Shown here: positions 44,728 through 53,359 of the stretch, piece by piece
How the letters are laid out: each line of letters opens with the position of its first letter
Position numbering within the stretch: position 1 is the first letter of the stretch
NCBI RefSeq assembly: GCF_002954585.1
Contig: NZ_MSCI01000002.1
Span: 1,652,089 to 1,716,088, forward strand
Direction of reading: 5' to 3'
DNA length: 64,000 nucleotides
Source of the DNA: Vibrio chagasii
Lineage (GTDB): Bacteria; Pseudomonadota; Gammaproteobacteria; Enterobacterales; Vibrionaceae
Program-made: the position numbers and the translations under genes
The notes under the pieces: model-generated
What the model was told of the DNA's origin: nothing
What the model saw: only the letters and a program-made list of their open reading frames with translations
Database searches by the model: none

Positions 44728-45410
44728 ATCTCCCCTTTTTGGTGTGGCACTTTATAGAGTTTTGGCTGGGTACCTAGATAAGCTTTATCTCTGTAAACCA
44801 CCTCTGATTTAAGCACCTGATTAATCTCACTCTTAGGGTCATTTAAATCGCCAAATATCAGCGCATTGGTAGGGCAAGATTCAACACAAGCAGGCAATTT
44901 ACCTTGTGCTAGATTGGTATCACGACAGAAGTTACATTTGTCGGCCGACTTATTTTCAGGATGGAAGAAGCGCACTTGATATGGACAAGCAAGTAGACAG
45001 TAGCCACAGCCCACACACTTGTCTTTATGCACATCAACAATGCCTGTCTTCTCATCTTTGTAGGCCGCCCCTGTAGGACAAACCATCACACAAGGTGCGT
45101 TATCACAATGTTGGCAAGAGTTACGAGTGAAACGGTAATCAACATTTGGGTATTCGCCTTGAGGCTCACTCTTAATAATTTCTAATCGCGATACACCTTC
45201 AGGTACTTTGTTCACTTCACGACACGCCTCAGTACAGGCAGTACAACCAATACATGCGGTTTCGTCATGAACCATTCCGTAACGTTTAGTACCATCTTCC
45301 TGTACATTAGCCAGTGTTTTACGGCTAGTGACTGCTGCGGTACCCGCAACACCCGTTGTGAAGATCACGGCACCCGCGCCAGCTAAAAAGTTTCTTCTTG
45401 AGCAGCTCAT
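44724..45410 (-). CDS. nrfC: NrfC, periplasmic 4x[4Fe-4S] ferredoxin
   Basis: A 228-residue, Tat-exported (SRRNFLAGAGA) iron-sulphur protein with four clusters: CIGCTACTEACREV, CQHCDNAPCVMVCP, CVGCGYCLLACPYQVRF and CNFCRDTN with CVESCP. It carries electrons from NrfD (membrane quinol oxidase) to the pentahaem protein NrfB. Third in nrfB-C-D, with 3 bp from nrfB. Confidence 0.94.
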   Translation of the reverse strand: MSCSRRNFLAGAGAVIFTTGVAGTAAVTSRKTLANVQEDGTKRYGMVHDETACIGCTACTEACREVNKVPEGVSRLEIIKSEPQGEYPNVDYRFTRNSCQHCDNAPCVMVCPTGAAYKDEKTGIVDVHKDKCVGCGYCLLACPYQVRFFHPENKSADKCNFCRDTNLAQGKLPACVESCPTNALIFGDLNDPKSEINQVLKSEVVYRDKAYLGTQPKLYKVPHQKGEI

Positions 45411-45413
45411 AGA

Positions 45414-45998
45414 TTACTCCCCTTCTTTCTTCTGGTTGAAGTCTGAATGGCAATCCACACACAGCTTAATGGTTTGCTTCTTATCTAAGCCAAGTACCTT
45501 CGCTTCACTCGCATGTACGTCGTGACAGTTTGAACACGTTAAGTTTTGTGCGTGTACGTCATGGGTCCAACTCGCTTCGCGCAGATCATCAGGCTTGTGA
45601 CAATCTATACACTGGCTGTTGGCATCTAGGATTAAGCTAGGATCGAGGAAAACCTTTTCAGTTCCGGGTTGTGATTGAGCCGCACGATACTTCACCACCT
45701 CAGGTGCGCCATCACGGTGATCGGGGCCAATAGAACTATGACAATCGGTACAATTCACTTCACGACCAAGTAAAGCGTGCGCACTCTCACCGTGTGAACC
45801 GAATACCGTTTCTTTAGAATCTTTATGGCATTGAACACACTTGTAATCTTTGTCACGTATTAATTCGACTTCATGTCTTGTTGACTCCCCTACTGGCGTA
45901 ACAGCGGGCTCCGCAACAGCATGAATGGAATAACCATAGAGGCAGAATGCTAGAAGGGATTTAAGCATTATGACTATGGCCAATTTAATATTGCCCAT
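45414..45998 (-). CDS. nrfB: NrfB, pentahaem cytochrome c
   Basis: A 194-residue exported cytochrome with five CxxCH haem sites: CVQCH, CTDCH, CIDCH, CSNCH and CVDCH. NrfB transfers electrons to NrfA. A hydrophobic signal starts near residue 5-28 (...YSIHAVA). First of the leftward nrfBCD genes; a large regulatory gap separates it from divergent nrfA. Confidence 0.94.
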   Translation of the reverse strand: MGNIKLAIVIMLKSLLAFCLYGYSIHAVAEPAVTPVGESTRHEVELIRDKDYKCVQCHKDSKETVFGSHGESAHALLGREVNCTDCHSSIGPDHRDGAPEVVKYRAAQSQPGTEKVFLDPSLILDANSQCIDCHKPDDLREASWTHDVHAQNLTCSNCHDVHASEAKVLGLDKKQTIKLCVDCHSDFNQKKEGE

Positions 45999-46145
45999 TT
46001 TATCCTTTCCTTATACCGGCATTATTTAACTCTCAACTAAATAATATTCCGGTTAAACAAAAGTACCCTTAAACGATATTATTACCGCCTAAATGATATC
46101 AATTCTTATTTTGGATAAGCCACAACGCTTTCTATATTTAGGATA

Positions 46146-46161
46146 TACCCCTAATTGGGTA
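46146..46161. promoter_or_regulatory. NarP-type 7-2-7 site (nrfB side)
   Basis: TACCCCT-AA-TTGGGTA is an inverted heptamer pair matching the NarL/NarP consensus TACYYMT-N2-AKRRGTA except one base. It lies about 150 bp from the nrfB start, pointing at both operons. Confidence 0.65.
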
Positions 46162-46286
46162 ATGCGAAATATGCAACGAGTAATATGTGAACACAATCAC
46201 CCTACTTATAACAGGGACATGCTCGCTAATCTACTGTTATATATGATAATAATTCTCAATTAATTTCTTGCCACCTATCACTCACA

Positions 46287-46302
46287 TACCCCTTTAGGGT
46301 TA
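46287..46302. promoter_or_regulatory. NarP-type 7-2-7 site (nrfA side)
   Basis: TACCCCT-TT-AGGGTTA matches the NarL/NarP inverted-heptamer consensus with one mismatch. 7-2-7 spacing is the form bound by NarP, the only Nar regulator usual in vibrios. Confidence 0.7.
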
Positions 46303-46315
46303 TATAAACTTCAAC

Positions 46316-46329
46316 GTGATTAAAGTCAC
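46316..46329. promoter_or_regulatory. CRP-like site upstream of nrfA
   Basis: GTGA-N6-TCAC (GTGATTAAAGTCAC) is a perfect core CRP half-site pair. It lies between the NarP and FNR-like sites. Confidence 0.5.
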
Positions 46330-46338
46330 TACCATTAA

Positions 46339-46352
46339 TTGATCTAAAACAA
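46339..46352. promoter_or_regulatory. FNR-like site upstream of nrfA
   Basis: TTGAT-CTAA-AACAA matches TTGAT-N4-ATCAA at nine of ten conserved bases. It lies about 130 bp before the nrfA start, leaving a long leader. Confidence 0.6.
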
Positions 46353-46480
46353 GCAAACATCCGGCTCGTAACAAAATGTGTTTATTTATGAATTAATATA
46401 AACAGCAATTCTCCAATTCTTAATTTGAATAGCAAACTCACAACGCTTGGTATAAAAATCAGTATATTGGAGATATCACT

Positions 46481-47911
46481 GTGAAAAAGCATTGGATACG
46501 TAATTCGGTCACAGCACTATTAATGGTTAGCGCGTCACTCGCAAGCGAGACCAGTTTTGCTGCGTCTGAACAAAAAGAAATTGGTGACCCTCGTAACGAC
46601 CAGTTCGAGCAAAACCACCCTGATCAATATCATTCATGGAGACAAACGTCAGAGAGCGAAGCTATTGAAGACGCACTAAAAGAAGATCCAAATATGGTTA
46701 TTCTATGGGCTGGTTACGGTTTCGCGAAAGACTACAACAAAGCCCGCGGCCACTTTTATGCGGTTGATGATGTAAGACAAACCCTTCGTACAGGCGGACC
46801 AACCGACGAAAACTCTGGCCCAATGCCAATGGCGTGTTGGAGCTGTAAAAGCCCAGACGTGGCTCGTGTAATTGAAGAGCGTGGTGAAGACGGCTACTTC
46901 GAAGGTAAATGGGCTCGTCTTGGCAGCGAAATTGTCAATCCTATTGGTTGTGCTGACTGTCATGATACTCAGAGCGAAGGCTTTAAGAATGGCGAACCAA
47001 CACTAAAAGTTACTCGTCCTTATGTTGAACGTGCATTCGATGCGATCGGCAAGAACTTCGAAGAACAGGGGCGCTTTGATCAACAAGCCTCTGTTTGTGC
47101 ACAGTGCCACGTGGAATACTATTTCACTGGTCCAACGAAAGGCGTTAAGTTCCCTTGGGATAAAGGCACTCGTGTTGAGCAAATGGAAGAGTACTACGAT
47201 GAGATCGGTTTTAAAGATTGGACTCACAAAGTCTCTAAAGCACCGATGTTAAAAGCTCAGCACCCAGGTTACGAAACTTGGCGTGAAGGCATTCACGGCA
47301 AGAACAACGTTGCTTGTGTTGACTGTCATATGCCTAAAGTGACGAAAGAAGATGGCACCATTTATACCGACCATAAGGTAGGTAACCCGTTTGACCGCTT
47401 CGAAGACACCTGTGCTAACTGCCATACTCAATCTAAAGAGACCATGCGTAGCATCGTTTCAAGCCGTAAAGCGCAAGTGCTAAACATGAAACTTACTGCT
47501 GAGAAGCAAATCGTAGCCGCTCACTTTGAAGCTGGTGCAGCATGGGAAGCAGGTGCAACAGAACAAGAGATGGCACCTATCTTACAAGATATCCGTCATG
47601 CTCAATGGCGTTGGGACTACGCTATCGCATCTCATGGTGTTCATATGCATGCACCAGAAGTTGCTCTAGAAGTTCTAGGTACAGCTGTCGACCGTGCAGC
47701 AGACGCGCGTACTAAGATTGTTCGTCTATTAGCGAAGAAAGGCATTACCGATCCAATCGAGATTCCAGATAACTCAACCAAGGAAGCGGCTCAAAAAGTG
47801 ATTGGAATGGATATGGATAAAATGAATGCTGAGAAGCAACACTTCTTAGACACTGTGGTACCTAAGTGGGAAGAGCAAGCTGAAAAGCGTGAAGCTAGCT
47901 ACGAATACTAG
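46481..47911 (+). CDS. nrfA: Cytochrome c552 nitrite reductase (NrfA)
   Basis: NrfA reduces nitrite to ammonium with six electrons in the periplasm. The 476-residue protein has a signal peptide ([18 protein letters not shown]) and five haem sites: catalytic haem 1 as CWSCK (~119-123, lysine ligand), then CADCH (~157), CAQCH (~206), CVDCH (~279) and CANCH (~311). Active-site residues are suggested by Y and H near [10 protein letters not shown]. Promoter upstream carries NarP, CRP and FNR-like sites. A terminator follows. Confidence 0.97.
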   Translation: MKKHWIRNSVTALLMVSASLASETSFAASEQKEIGDPRNDQFEQNHPDQYHSWRQTSESEAIEDALKEDPNMVILWAGYGFAKDYNKARGHFYAVDDVRQTLRTGGPTDENSGPMPMACWSCKSPDVARVIEERGEDGYFEGKWARLGSEIVNPIGCADCHDTQSEGFKNGEPTLKVTRPYVERAFDAIGKNFEEQGRFDQQASVCAQCHVEYYFTGPTKGVKFPWDKGTRVEQMEEYYDEIGFKDWTHKVSKAPMLKAQHPGYETWREGIHGKNNVACVDCHMPKVTKEDGTIYTDHKVGNPFDRFEDTCANCHTQSKETMRSIVSSRKAQVLNMKLTAEKQIVAAHFEAGAAWEAGATEQEMAPILQDIRHAQWRWDYAIASHGVHMHAPEVALEVLGTAVDRAADARTKIVRLLAKKGITDPIEIPDNSTKEAAQKVIGMDMDKMNAEKQHFLDTVVPKWEEQAEKREASYEY

Positions 47912-47935
47912 TTCCTCCAAATAGACCAATAAGAG

Positions 47936-47973
47936 AAAACCAGTCACACTACAGTAGTGTGGCTGGTTTTTTT
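47936..47973 (+). terminator. nrfA terminator
   Basis: Stem AACCAGtCACAC/GTGTGgCTGGTT with an 8-nt loop, followed by a T run. Confidence 0.85.
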
Positions 47974-48037
47974 AGATTTGGGCACGCTCAACCGTCCCAA
48001 CTTCACATTACCTTTTAGCTAATTCAAGGAACAAAGA

Positions 48038-48382
48038 ATGAAGCGCTTATTTTCGCTTTCAGCATTATGCATCGCACTATTAAGTTCAGGACTTCACGCC
48101 TCAGAACGAGCAGAAACAGGGTGGGAAATGATAGGGGAAGGTGCGCTTGTCGTTGATGTAAGAACACCAGACGAGTTCAAGCAAGGGCATCTAGATAATG
48201 CGATTAACTACCCTCTTTCTGAGGTTGCAACACACTTTGCTAGCATAGACAAAGCTCAGCCTATCGTTTTGTATTGCCGCAGTGGTAACCGATCAGGACA
48301 AGCTTACCAGTATTTGAAAGCTCAAGGGTTTACACAGATCCACAACGCTGGCGGTTTAATTGAGATGCAGGAAAGTAAATAA
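48038..48382 (+). CDS. Periplasmic rhodanese-like sulfurtransferase
   Basis: A 114-residue protein with a signal peptide (LFSLSALCIALLSSGLHA) and a single rhodanese domain. Active-site loop YCRSGNRSGQA has the persulphide-forming Cys. PspE-type periplasmic rhodaneses transfer sulphane sulphur from thiosulphate to cyanide or thiols. It follows nrfA, separated by the nrfA terminator; the link may be sulphur metabolism by Nrf (NrfA also reduces sulphite) but is inferred. Confidence 0.88.
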   Translation: MKRLFSLSALCIALLSSGLHASERAETGWEMIGEGALVVDVRTPDEFKQGHLDNAINYPLSEVATHFASIDKAQPIVLYCRSGNRSGQAYQYLKAQGFTQIHNAGGLIEMQESK

Positions 48383-48408
48383 CTTAGAGGTTTGAGGTGA
48401 TACCAAGC

Positions 48409-49038
48409 TTAATAGATCATCTGTTTAGCTTGGTTGATCGAATGAATAATAGGGACACGATCAATACCTTTCTGGTTAGAGTCGAGGATTTGAGTCCATG
48501 CGTCGATCGCTTGTTGATAGCGCATGCTGATGAAGTGATCGGTCGCTATCAACATCAATGCCGTACGATCATTGGGATCAAGAACCATAGATTGCTTTAG
48601 TAGTCCTTTCACATCATCATTCATCGCCTGTGAACTCAGGTAATACAAGGCGCTCGCTTTAGCTGCGTAAAGCCCAGAAGGCGCCTCTGGATCTAAACGA
48701 ATCGCGTAGTCGTAACAGGTATAGGCTGCGTCAAACTCCCCTTTCTGCATATAGACACCACCTAATTTAAACCACAGGTCTGATTGATTAGGATCTTGCT
48801 TAAGGCTCTGTTGAAGTTCGTTTTGGAAGTCTGTTGCCGTGTAACTAGTGTCATCATCAGAAGAGAGTTGAGGAGTCACTTGCTTCATCTGCAACCAAAC
48901 TAGAACGCTGGCTAGTATTGCAACAAGTGAGATAACAAGATTACCTTTGAGATTATTGGTATTTCTGTTTGATGCAACCATGATCACCACCAAGAACAAG
49001 CTCATTAGCAGCAAAGCAATCAGTAACCAGATATCCAT
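48409..49038 (-). CDS. nrfG: NrfG-like TPR cytochrome c biogenesis protein
   Basis: A 209-residue protein with an N-terminal membrane anchor (IWLLIALLLMSLFLVVIM), a second hydrophobic segment (~32-50) and several TPR repeats (LWFKLGGVYMQKGEFDAAYT; RIDPEAP-like; QQAIDAWTQIL). NrfG (CcmI-like) brings the NrfA C-terminus to NrfE/F for attachment of the CxxCK haem. It is separated from nrfEXF by nrfBCD and nrfA and is convergent with the rhodanese gene. Start behind AAAGGAGAG. Confidence 0.82.
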   Translation of the reverse strand: MDIWLLIALLLMSLFLVVIMVASNRNTNNLKGNLVISLVAILASVLVWLQMKQVTPQLSSDDDTSYTATDFQNELQQSLKQDPNQSDLWFKLGGVYMQKGEFDAAYTCYDYAIRLDPEAPSGLYAAKASALYYLSSQAMNDDVKGLLKQSMVLDPNDRTALMLIATDHFISMRYQQAIDAWTQILDSNQKGIDRVPIIHSINQAKQMIY

Positions 49039-49148
49039 TCCACTCTCCTTTCATCGACCTTTTTACTCTACCTTTTTCTCACTAAAACAATATTGATCGA
49101 GGTTTAGCTATTGACTTTTAAACAAGTCACCGGCGAATTTTAGGTAAT

Positions 49149-49178
49149 AAAAAACCGAGCACAACGGCTCGGTTTTTT
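49149..49178. terminator. gyrA terminator
   Basis: Stem AAAACCGAGC/GCTCGGTTTT with A and T runs both sides; on the minus strand it follows gyrA. Confidence 0.9.
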
Positions 49179-49205
49179 GTTTCAACTTCTTAGAGAAGTG
49201 AAAGG

Positions 49206-51848
49206 TTACTCTGTGTCTTGCTCGCTATCAGAAGCGTCTGATGCTTGCTCTTCACTTGACTCAGAAACCACTGGTGTTTCAGCGTTTGCTACTTCAGCTT
49301 CGCCTTCAACTACCTCTGCTTCTTCTACTTCGTCGATACGTTGTAGACCTACAACATTCTCGTCGTCAGAAGTACGAATCAGTGTTACACCTTGAGTGTT
49401 ACGACCAACTTGGCTCACTTCCGCAACACGAGTACGTACTAGCGTACCTGCGTCGGTGATCATCATCATTTCATCGCCTTCTTCAACTTGAACTGCTCCA
49501 ACAACTGGGCCGTTACGTTCAGAGACTTTGATAGATACTACACCTTGCGTTGCACGGCCTTTCGTTGGGTATTCTGCTAGCTCAGTACGCTTACCGTAAC
49601 CGTTTTGAGTCACAGTTAGGATATCGCCTTCGTTAGAAGGAACAATCAGTGATACCACTTGATCGTCTTCAGGTAGCTTCATACCACGAACACCAGAGGC
49701 AGTACGGCCCATTGCACGTACTTTGTCCTCGTTAAAGCGAACAACTTTGCCCGATTTAGAGAACAGCATGATGTCGCTATCACCGTTAGTGATGTCAACG
49801 CCAATCAATGAATCGTCTTCACGTAGGTTAACTGCGATTAAGCCGTTAGCACGTACGTTTGCGAATTGATCCAGAGATGTCTTCTTAACAGTACCGTCAC
49901 CGGTTGCCATGAAGATGAACTTGTCGTTCGAGAACTCAGAAACAGGCAGAATAGCCGTAATGCGCTCACCTTCTTCTAGAGGAAGAATGTTAACGATAGG
50001 CTTACCACGAGCAGTACGACTTGCTAATGGTAGTTGGTAAACTTTCAGACGGTATGTCTTACCACGCGTAGAGAAACATAGGATGTTGTCGTGAGTATTA
50101 GCAACAAGCAGACGCTCAATGTAATCCTCATCTTTCATCTTAGTTGCGCTCTTACCTTTACCACCACGGCGCTGAGCTTCGTAGTCGCTTAGGATTTGGT
50201 ACTTAACGTAACCTGCGTTAGAAAGCGTTACTACAACGTCTTCTTGAGCGATTAGCTCTTCCATGTCGATATCGTGAACCGCTGCTGTGATTTCTGTACG
50301 ACGTTCGTCGCCATAGATTTCACGTACCGCTTCAAGTTCTTCACGGATCACTTCCATCAAACGCTCAGTGCTTGCAAGAATGTGCATTAGCTCAGCGATT
50401 TCTTCTAGAAGTGCTTTGTATTCGTCTAGAATCTTCTCGTGCTCAAGGCCAGTTAGGCGGTGAAGACGAAGTTCTAGAATTGCTTGTGCTTGTGTTTCCG
50501 TTAGGAAGTATTGCCCATCGCGGATGCCGTATTGGTCTTCTAACCAATCAGGACGAGCTGCGTCAGTACCTGCACGCTCAAGCATCGAAGCCACGTTACC
50601 AAGATCCCAACCACGAGACACCAAGCCAATTTTAGCTTCTGCCGGTGTTGGAGCGTTCTTGATAAGTTCGATAACTTCATCAATGTTAGCAAGTGCTAGA
50701 GACAATGCTTCAAGGATGTGTGCACGGTCACGCGCTTTCTTCAGTTCGAAGATAGTACGACGTGTCACAACTTCGCGACGGTGGTCAACGAAGCACTTAA
50801 GCATGTCTTTTAGGTTAAACAACTGTGGTTGGCCATTGTTTAGAGCAACCATGTTGATACCGAAAGTCGTTTGCAGCTGAGTTTGTGCGTATAGGTTGTT
50901 CAGAACAACTTCACCCACAGCGTCGCGCTTACATTCAATAACAATACGCATACCATCTTTATCAGATTCGTCACGTAGCGCACTGATGCCTTCTACTTTC
51001 TTATCTTTAACCAGTTCAGCAATTTTCTCGATCAGACGAGCTTTGTTTACTTGGTAAGGGATCTCAGTAACGATAATGGTCTCTTTACCATTCTTGTCAG
51101 CTTCGATGTCCGCTTTTGAACGCATGTAAACTTTACCGCGGCCAGTCTTGTATGCATCTACGATGCCTTTACGACCACTGATAAGTGCTGCTGTCGGGAA
51201 GTCAGGACCAGGAATGTAGTCCATTAGCTCATCAATCGTGATCTCTTCATTATTGATAAGTGCTAAACAGCCATCAACAACTTCACCTAGGTTATGAGGT
51301 GGGATGTTGGTAGCCATACCTACTGCGATACCAGAAGCACCGTTTACCAATAGGTTAGGAATTTTTGTCGGAAGAACTGCTGGGATTTGTTCAGTACCAT
51401 CGTAGTTCGGTACGTAATCCACAGTTTCCTTATCAAGGTCAGCCAAAAGCTCGTGAGCAATTTTCGCCATACGAACTTCGGTATAACGCATTGCAGCCGC
51501 GGAGTCGCCATCGATAGAACCAAAGTTACCTTGGCCATCAACTAGCATGTAACGCAGTGAGAACGGTTGAGCCATACGAACAATTGTGTCGTATACAGCA
51601 CTATCACCATGCGGGTGGTATTTACCGATTACATCACCTACTACACGAGCAGACTTTTTATATGGTTTGTTCCAATCATTACCTAGTACATTCATCGCGA
51701 ACAAAACGCGGCGGTGTACTGGTTTTAGGCCATCACGCACATCTGGAAGGGCACGACCAACGATGACGGACATCGCATAGTCTAGGTATGAACCTCTAAG
51801 CTCATCTTCAATATTTACGGGCGTGATCTCTTTCGCTAGATCGCTCAT
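49206..51848 (-). CDS. gyrA: DNA gyrase subunit A
   Basis: GyrA breaks and rejoins DNA to introduce negative supercoils with GyrB. The 880-residue protein has the winged-helix/tower region with the catalytic Tyr in [10 protein letters not shown] (~122), the quinolone-determining stretch [11 protein letters not shown] with Ser83 and Asp87 (the quinolone-susceptible residues), and a C-terminal beta-pinwheel with the GyrA box QRRGGKG (~560). A strongly acidic tail (about the last 40 residues, Glu/Asp/Ser) is longer than in E. coli. Monocistronic; terminator at 49149-49178. Confidence 0.98.
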   Translation of the reverse strand: MSDLAKEITPVNIEDELRGSYLDYAMSVIVGRALPDVRDGLKPVHRRVLFAMNVLGNDWNKPYKKSARVVGDVIGKYHPHGDSAVYDTIVRMAQPFSLRYMLVDGQGNFGSIDGDSAAAMRYTEVRMAKIAHELLADLDKETVDYVPNYDGTEQIPAVLPTKIPNLLVNGASGIAVGMATNIPPHNLGEVVDGCLALINNEEITIDELMDYIPGPDFPTAALISGRKGIVDAYKTGRGKVYMRSKADIEADKNGKETIIVTEIPYQVNKARLIEKIAELVKDKKVEGISALRDESDKDGMRIVIECKRDAVGEVVLNNLYAQTQLQTTFGINMVALNNGQPQLFNLKDMLKCFVDHRREVVTRRTIFELKKARDRAHILEALSLALANIDEVIELIKNAPTPAEAKIGLVSRGWDLGNVASMLERAGTDAARPDWLEDQYGIRDGQYFLTETQAQAILELRLHRLTGLEHEKILDEYKALLEEIAELMHILASTERLMEVIREELEAVREIYGDERRTEITAAVHDIDMEELIAQEDVVVTLSNAGYVKYQILSDYEAQRRGGKGKSATKMKDEDYIERLLVANTHDNILCFSTRGKTYRLKVYQLPLASRTARGKPIVNILPLEEGERITAILPVSEFSNDKFIFMATGDGTVKKTSLDQFANVRANGLIAVNLREDDSLIGVDITNGDSDIMLFSKSGKVVRFNEDKVRAMGRTASGVRGMKLPEDDQVVSLIVPSNEGDILTVTQNGYGKRTELAEYPTKGRATQGVVSIKVSERNGPVVGAVQVEEGDEMMMITDAGTLVRTRVAEVSQVGRNTQGVTLIRTSDDENVVGLQRIDEVEEAEVVEGEAEVANAETPVVSESSEEQASDASDSEQDTE

Positions 51849-52139
51849 AGAGCCATTTTCCCTCTATAGTCAGATCGTATATTTGAATACGTATAAGACC
51901 GAAAAATATAACACAAATTTACCTACGGAGGCATCACTTTCCCTATCCTTTTACCATCTTGTGACCCTTGTAGCCAATCAATTGATGAGAAATTGCACCT
52001 CAGCATCATATCTCGCTGAAACATGGTCACTTTACATCCAATAAATTCGCAAAATTGTAGATCTTCTGGTCAGCACGAAAAGGCAAGTTATAATGCCTGC
52101 AATTTCATGGATGCATTATTTAACTTGGAAATGCCGATT

Positions 52140-52850
52140 ATGACTAAATCACAGAACGTAGACCCAGCAGAAATTAAGAAATTCGAAGACATGGCGTCAC
52201 ACTGGTGGGATCTCGAAGGCGAGTTTAAGCCTCTACACCAAATCAACCCACTTCGCCTAAATTACGTGCTAGAAAAAACCGAAGGCTTGTTTGGTAAGAA
52301 AGTCCTCGATGTTGGCTGCGGCGGCGGTATTTTAGCGGAGAGCATGGCTGTTGAAGGTGCAGTAGTCACTGGCTTAGATATGGGCAAAGAGCCACTAGAA
52401 GTAGCTCGTCTTCATGCTCTAGAAACCGGCACCAAGCTAGATTACATCCAAAGCACGATTGAGGACCATGCAGAGCAAAATCCACAAACTTACGATGTGG
52501 TAACATGTATGGAAATGCTGGAGCACGTTCCAGACCCACAATCTGTGATTACTGCGTGTTCAAAATTGGTAAAACCGGGTGGACACGTGTTCTTCTCTAC
52601 GTTGAACCGTAATTTCAAATCTTACTTGTTCGCTATTGTTGGCGCAGAGAAACTGCTTAGAATTGTTCCTGAAGGCACGCACGAGCATGACAAGTTCATT
52701 CGCCCAGCTGAACTTATCAAGATGATAGACAACACCCCCCTTCAGGAATTGGGCATCACTGGCCTACACTATAACCCGTTAACAGACAGTTACCGTTTAG
52801 GGCAAAACGTTGACGTTAACTACATAGTTCACACTAAAAATTTCGCCTAA
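52140..52850 (+). CDS. ubiG: Ubiquinone biosynthesis O-methyltransferase
   Basis: UbiG methylates two hydroxyl groups of the ubiquinone ring using SAM. The 236-residue protein starts [20 protein letters not shown] and has [18 protein letters not shown], unique to UbiG, and SAM motif [14 protein letters not shown] (~54-66). The start at 52140 aligns with UbiG of E. coli; longer frame upstream is unneeded. It is divergent from gyrA, as in E. coli and other vibrios. Confidence 0.95.
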   Translation: MTKSQNVDPAEIKKFEDMASHWWDLEGEFKPLHQINPLRLNYVLEKTEGLFGKKVLDVGCGGGILAESMAVEGAVVTGLDMGKEPLEVARLHALETGTKLDYIQSTIEDHAEQNPQTYDVVTCMEMLEHVPDPQSVITACSKLVKPGGHVFFSTLNRNFKSYLFAIVGAEKLLRIVPEGTHEHDKFIRPAELIKMIDNTPLQELGITGLHYNPLTDSYRLGQNVDVNYIVHTKNFA

Positions 52851-53148
52851 CAAATATCAATAAATCAACCGCAAATTTTTTTAATAAAAAAGACTAATGA
52901 AAAGAGTTGCAATTACCATAACTTTGCGACTTTTTTCAGTCTAAATTTCGTGCGCCAGCTTCCATTTTGACCACCTAGATTTAAATTTAATCGCCGAAAA
53001 TCCATCGCTCATTTTGCCCAAAGATCAAGGGATTTTTTTTTATCTGCGTGCAAAAATAAAGCATCCTTAAAAGGCGAGTTTTATACAATCAAGTGACATC
53101 TAACCTCATCAGTTAGTGGTCACTTACAGTTTTTTTTCAATCCACCAC

Positions 53149-53157
53149 TTATCCACA
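53149..53157 (+). promoter_or_regulatory. DnaA box upstream of nrdA
   Basis: An exact TTATCCACA (strong DnaA box) about 200 bp before nrdA. DnaA-ATP control of nrdAB is known in E. coli; one 9-mer could be chance. Confidence 0.5.
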
Positions 53158-53226
53158 AGCAACCCCATTTCTTTGCCTTGAAAAATATCAGTTGTAGCAC
53201 TATCTTGTAACCCAACAAACAAATGA

Positions 53227-53259
53227 CCCCTATATGTTGTGTTTGAACTACAATGTATG
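53227..53259. promoter_or_regulatory. Candidate NrdR boxes
   Basis: The 16-mer CCCCTATATGTTGTGT resembles the NrdR consensus ACACTATATATAGTGT; a second, weaker element follows at 53248-53259. Spacing is shorter than the usual 31-32 bp centre to centre, so this is tentative. Confidence 0.3.
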
Positions 53260-53359
53260 GGTAGACCAAGATCACAAAGCCGAAACGTAATTTACAAAAA
53301 TTACACAGAAATAGACAAAAACACGGCCTTGTTCAGTTTTGTTAGGGAAATTAAGCAGA

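Larger units (their letters stand above)
52851..53359. other. nrdA upstream region
   Basis: A 500-bp non-coding region with T-rich runs. It contains a DnaA box TTATCCACA at 53149-53157 and a NrdR-box-like CCCCTATATGTTGTGT at 53227-53242 with a weaker second half (CTACAATGTATGG) directly after. In enterobacteria nrdAB is controlled by DnaA, NrdR and Fis; the DnaA box is exact, the NrdR call tentative. Confidence 0.5.

Noticed and set aside
46244..46262. Fur-box-like ATGATAATAATTCTC in the nrf regulatory gap
   Set aside because: About 13 of 19 matches in very AT-rich DNA; no contextual support, since nrf control is by NarP/FNR.
49241..52044. Many antisense and off-frame open frames over gyrA, nrdA, nrfA and other genes
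   Set aside because: They shadow well-conserved genes and lack ribosome binding sites and recognisable products.
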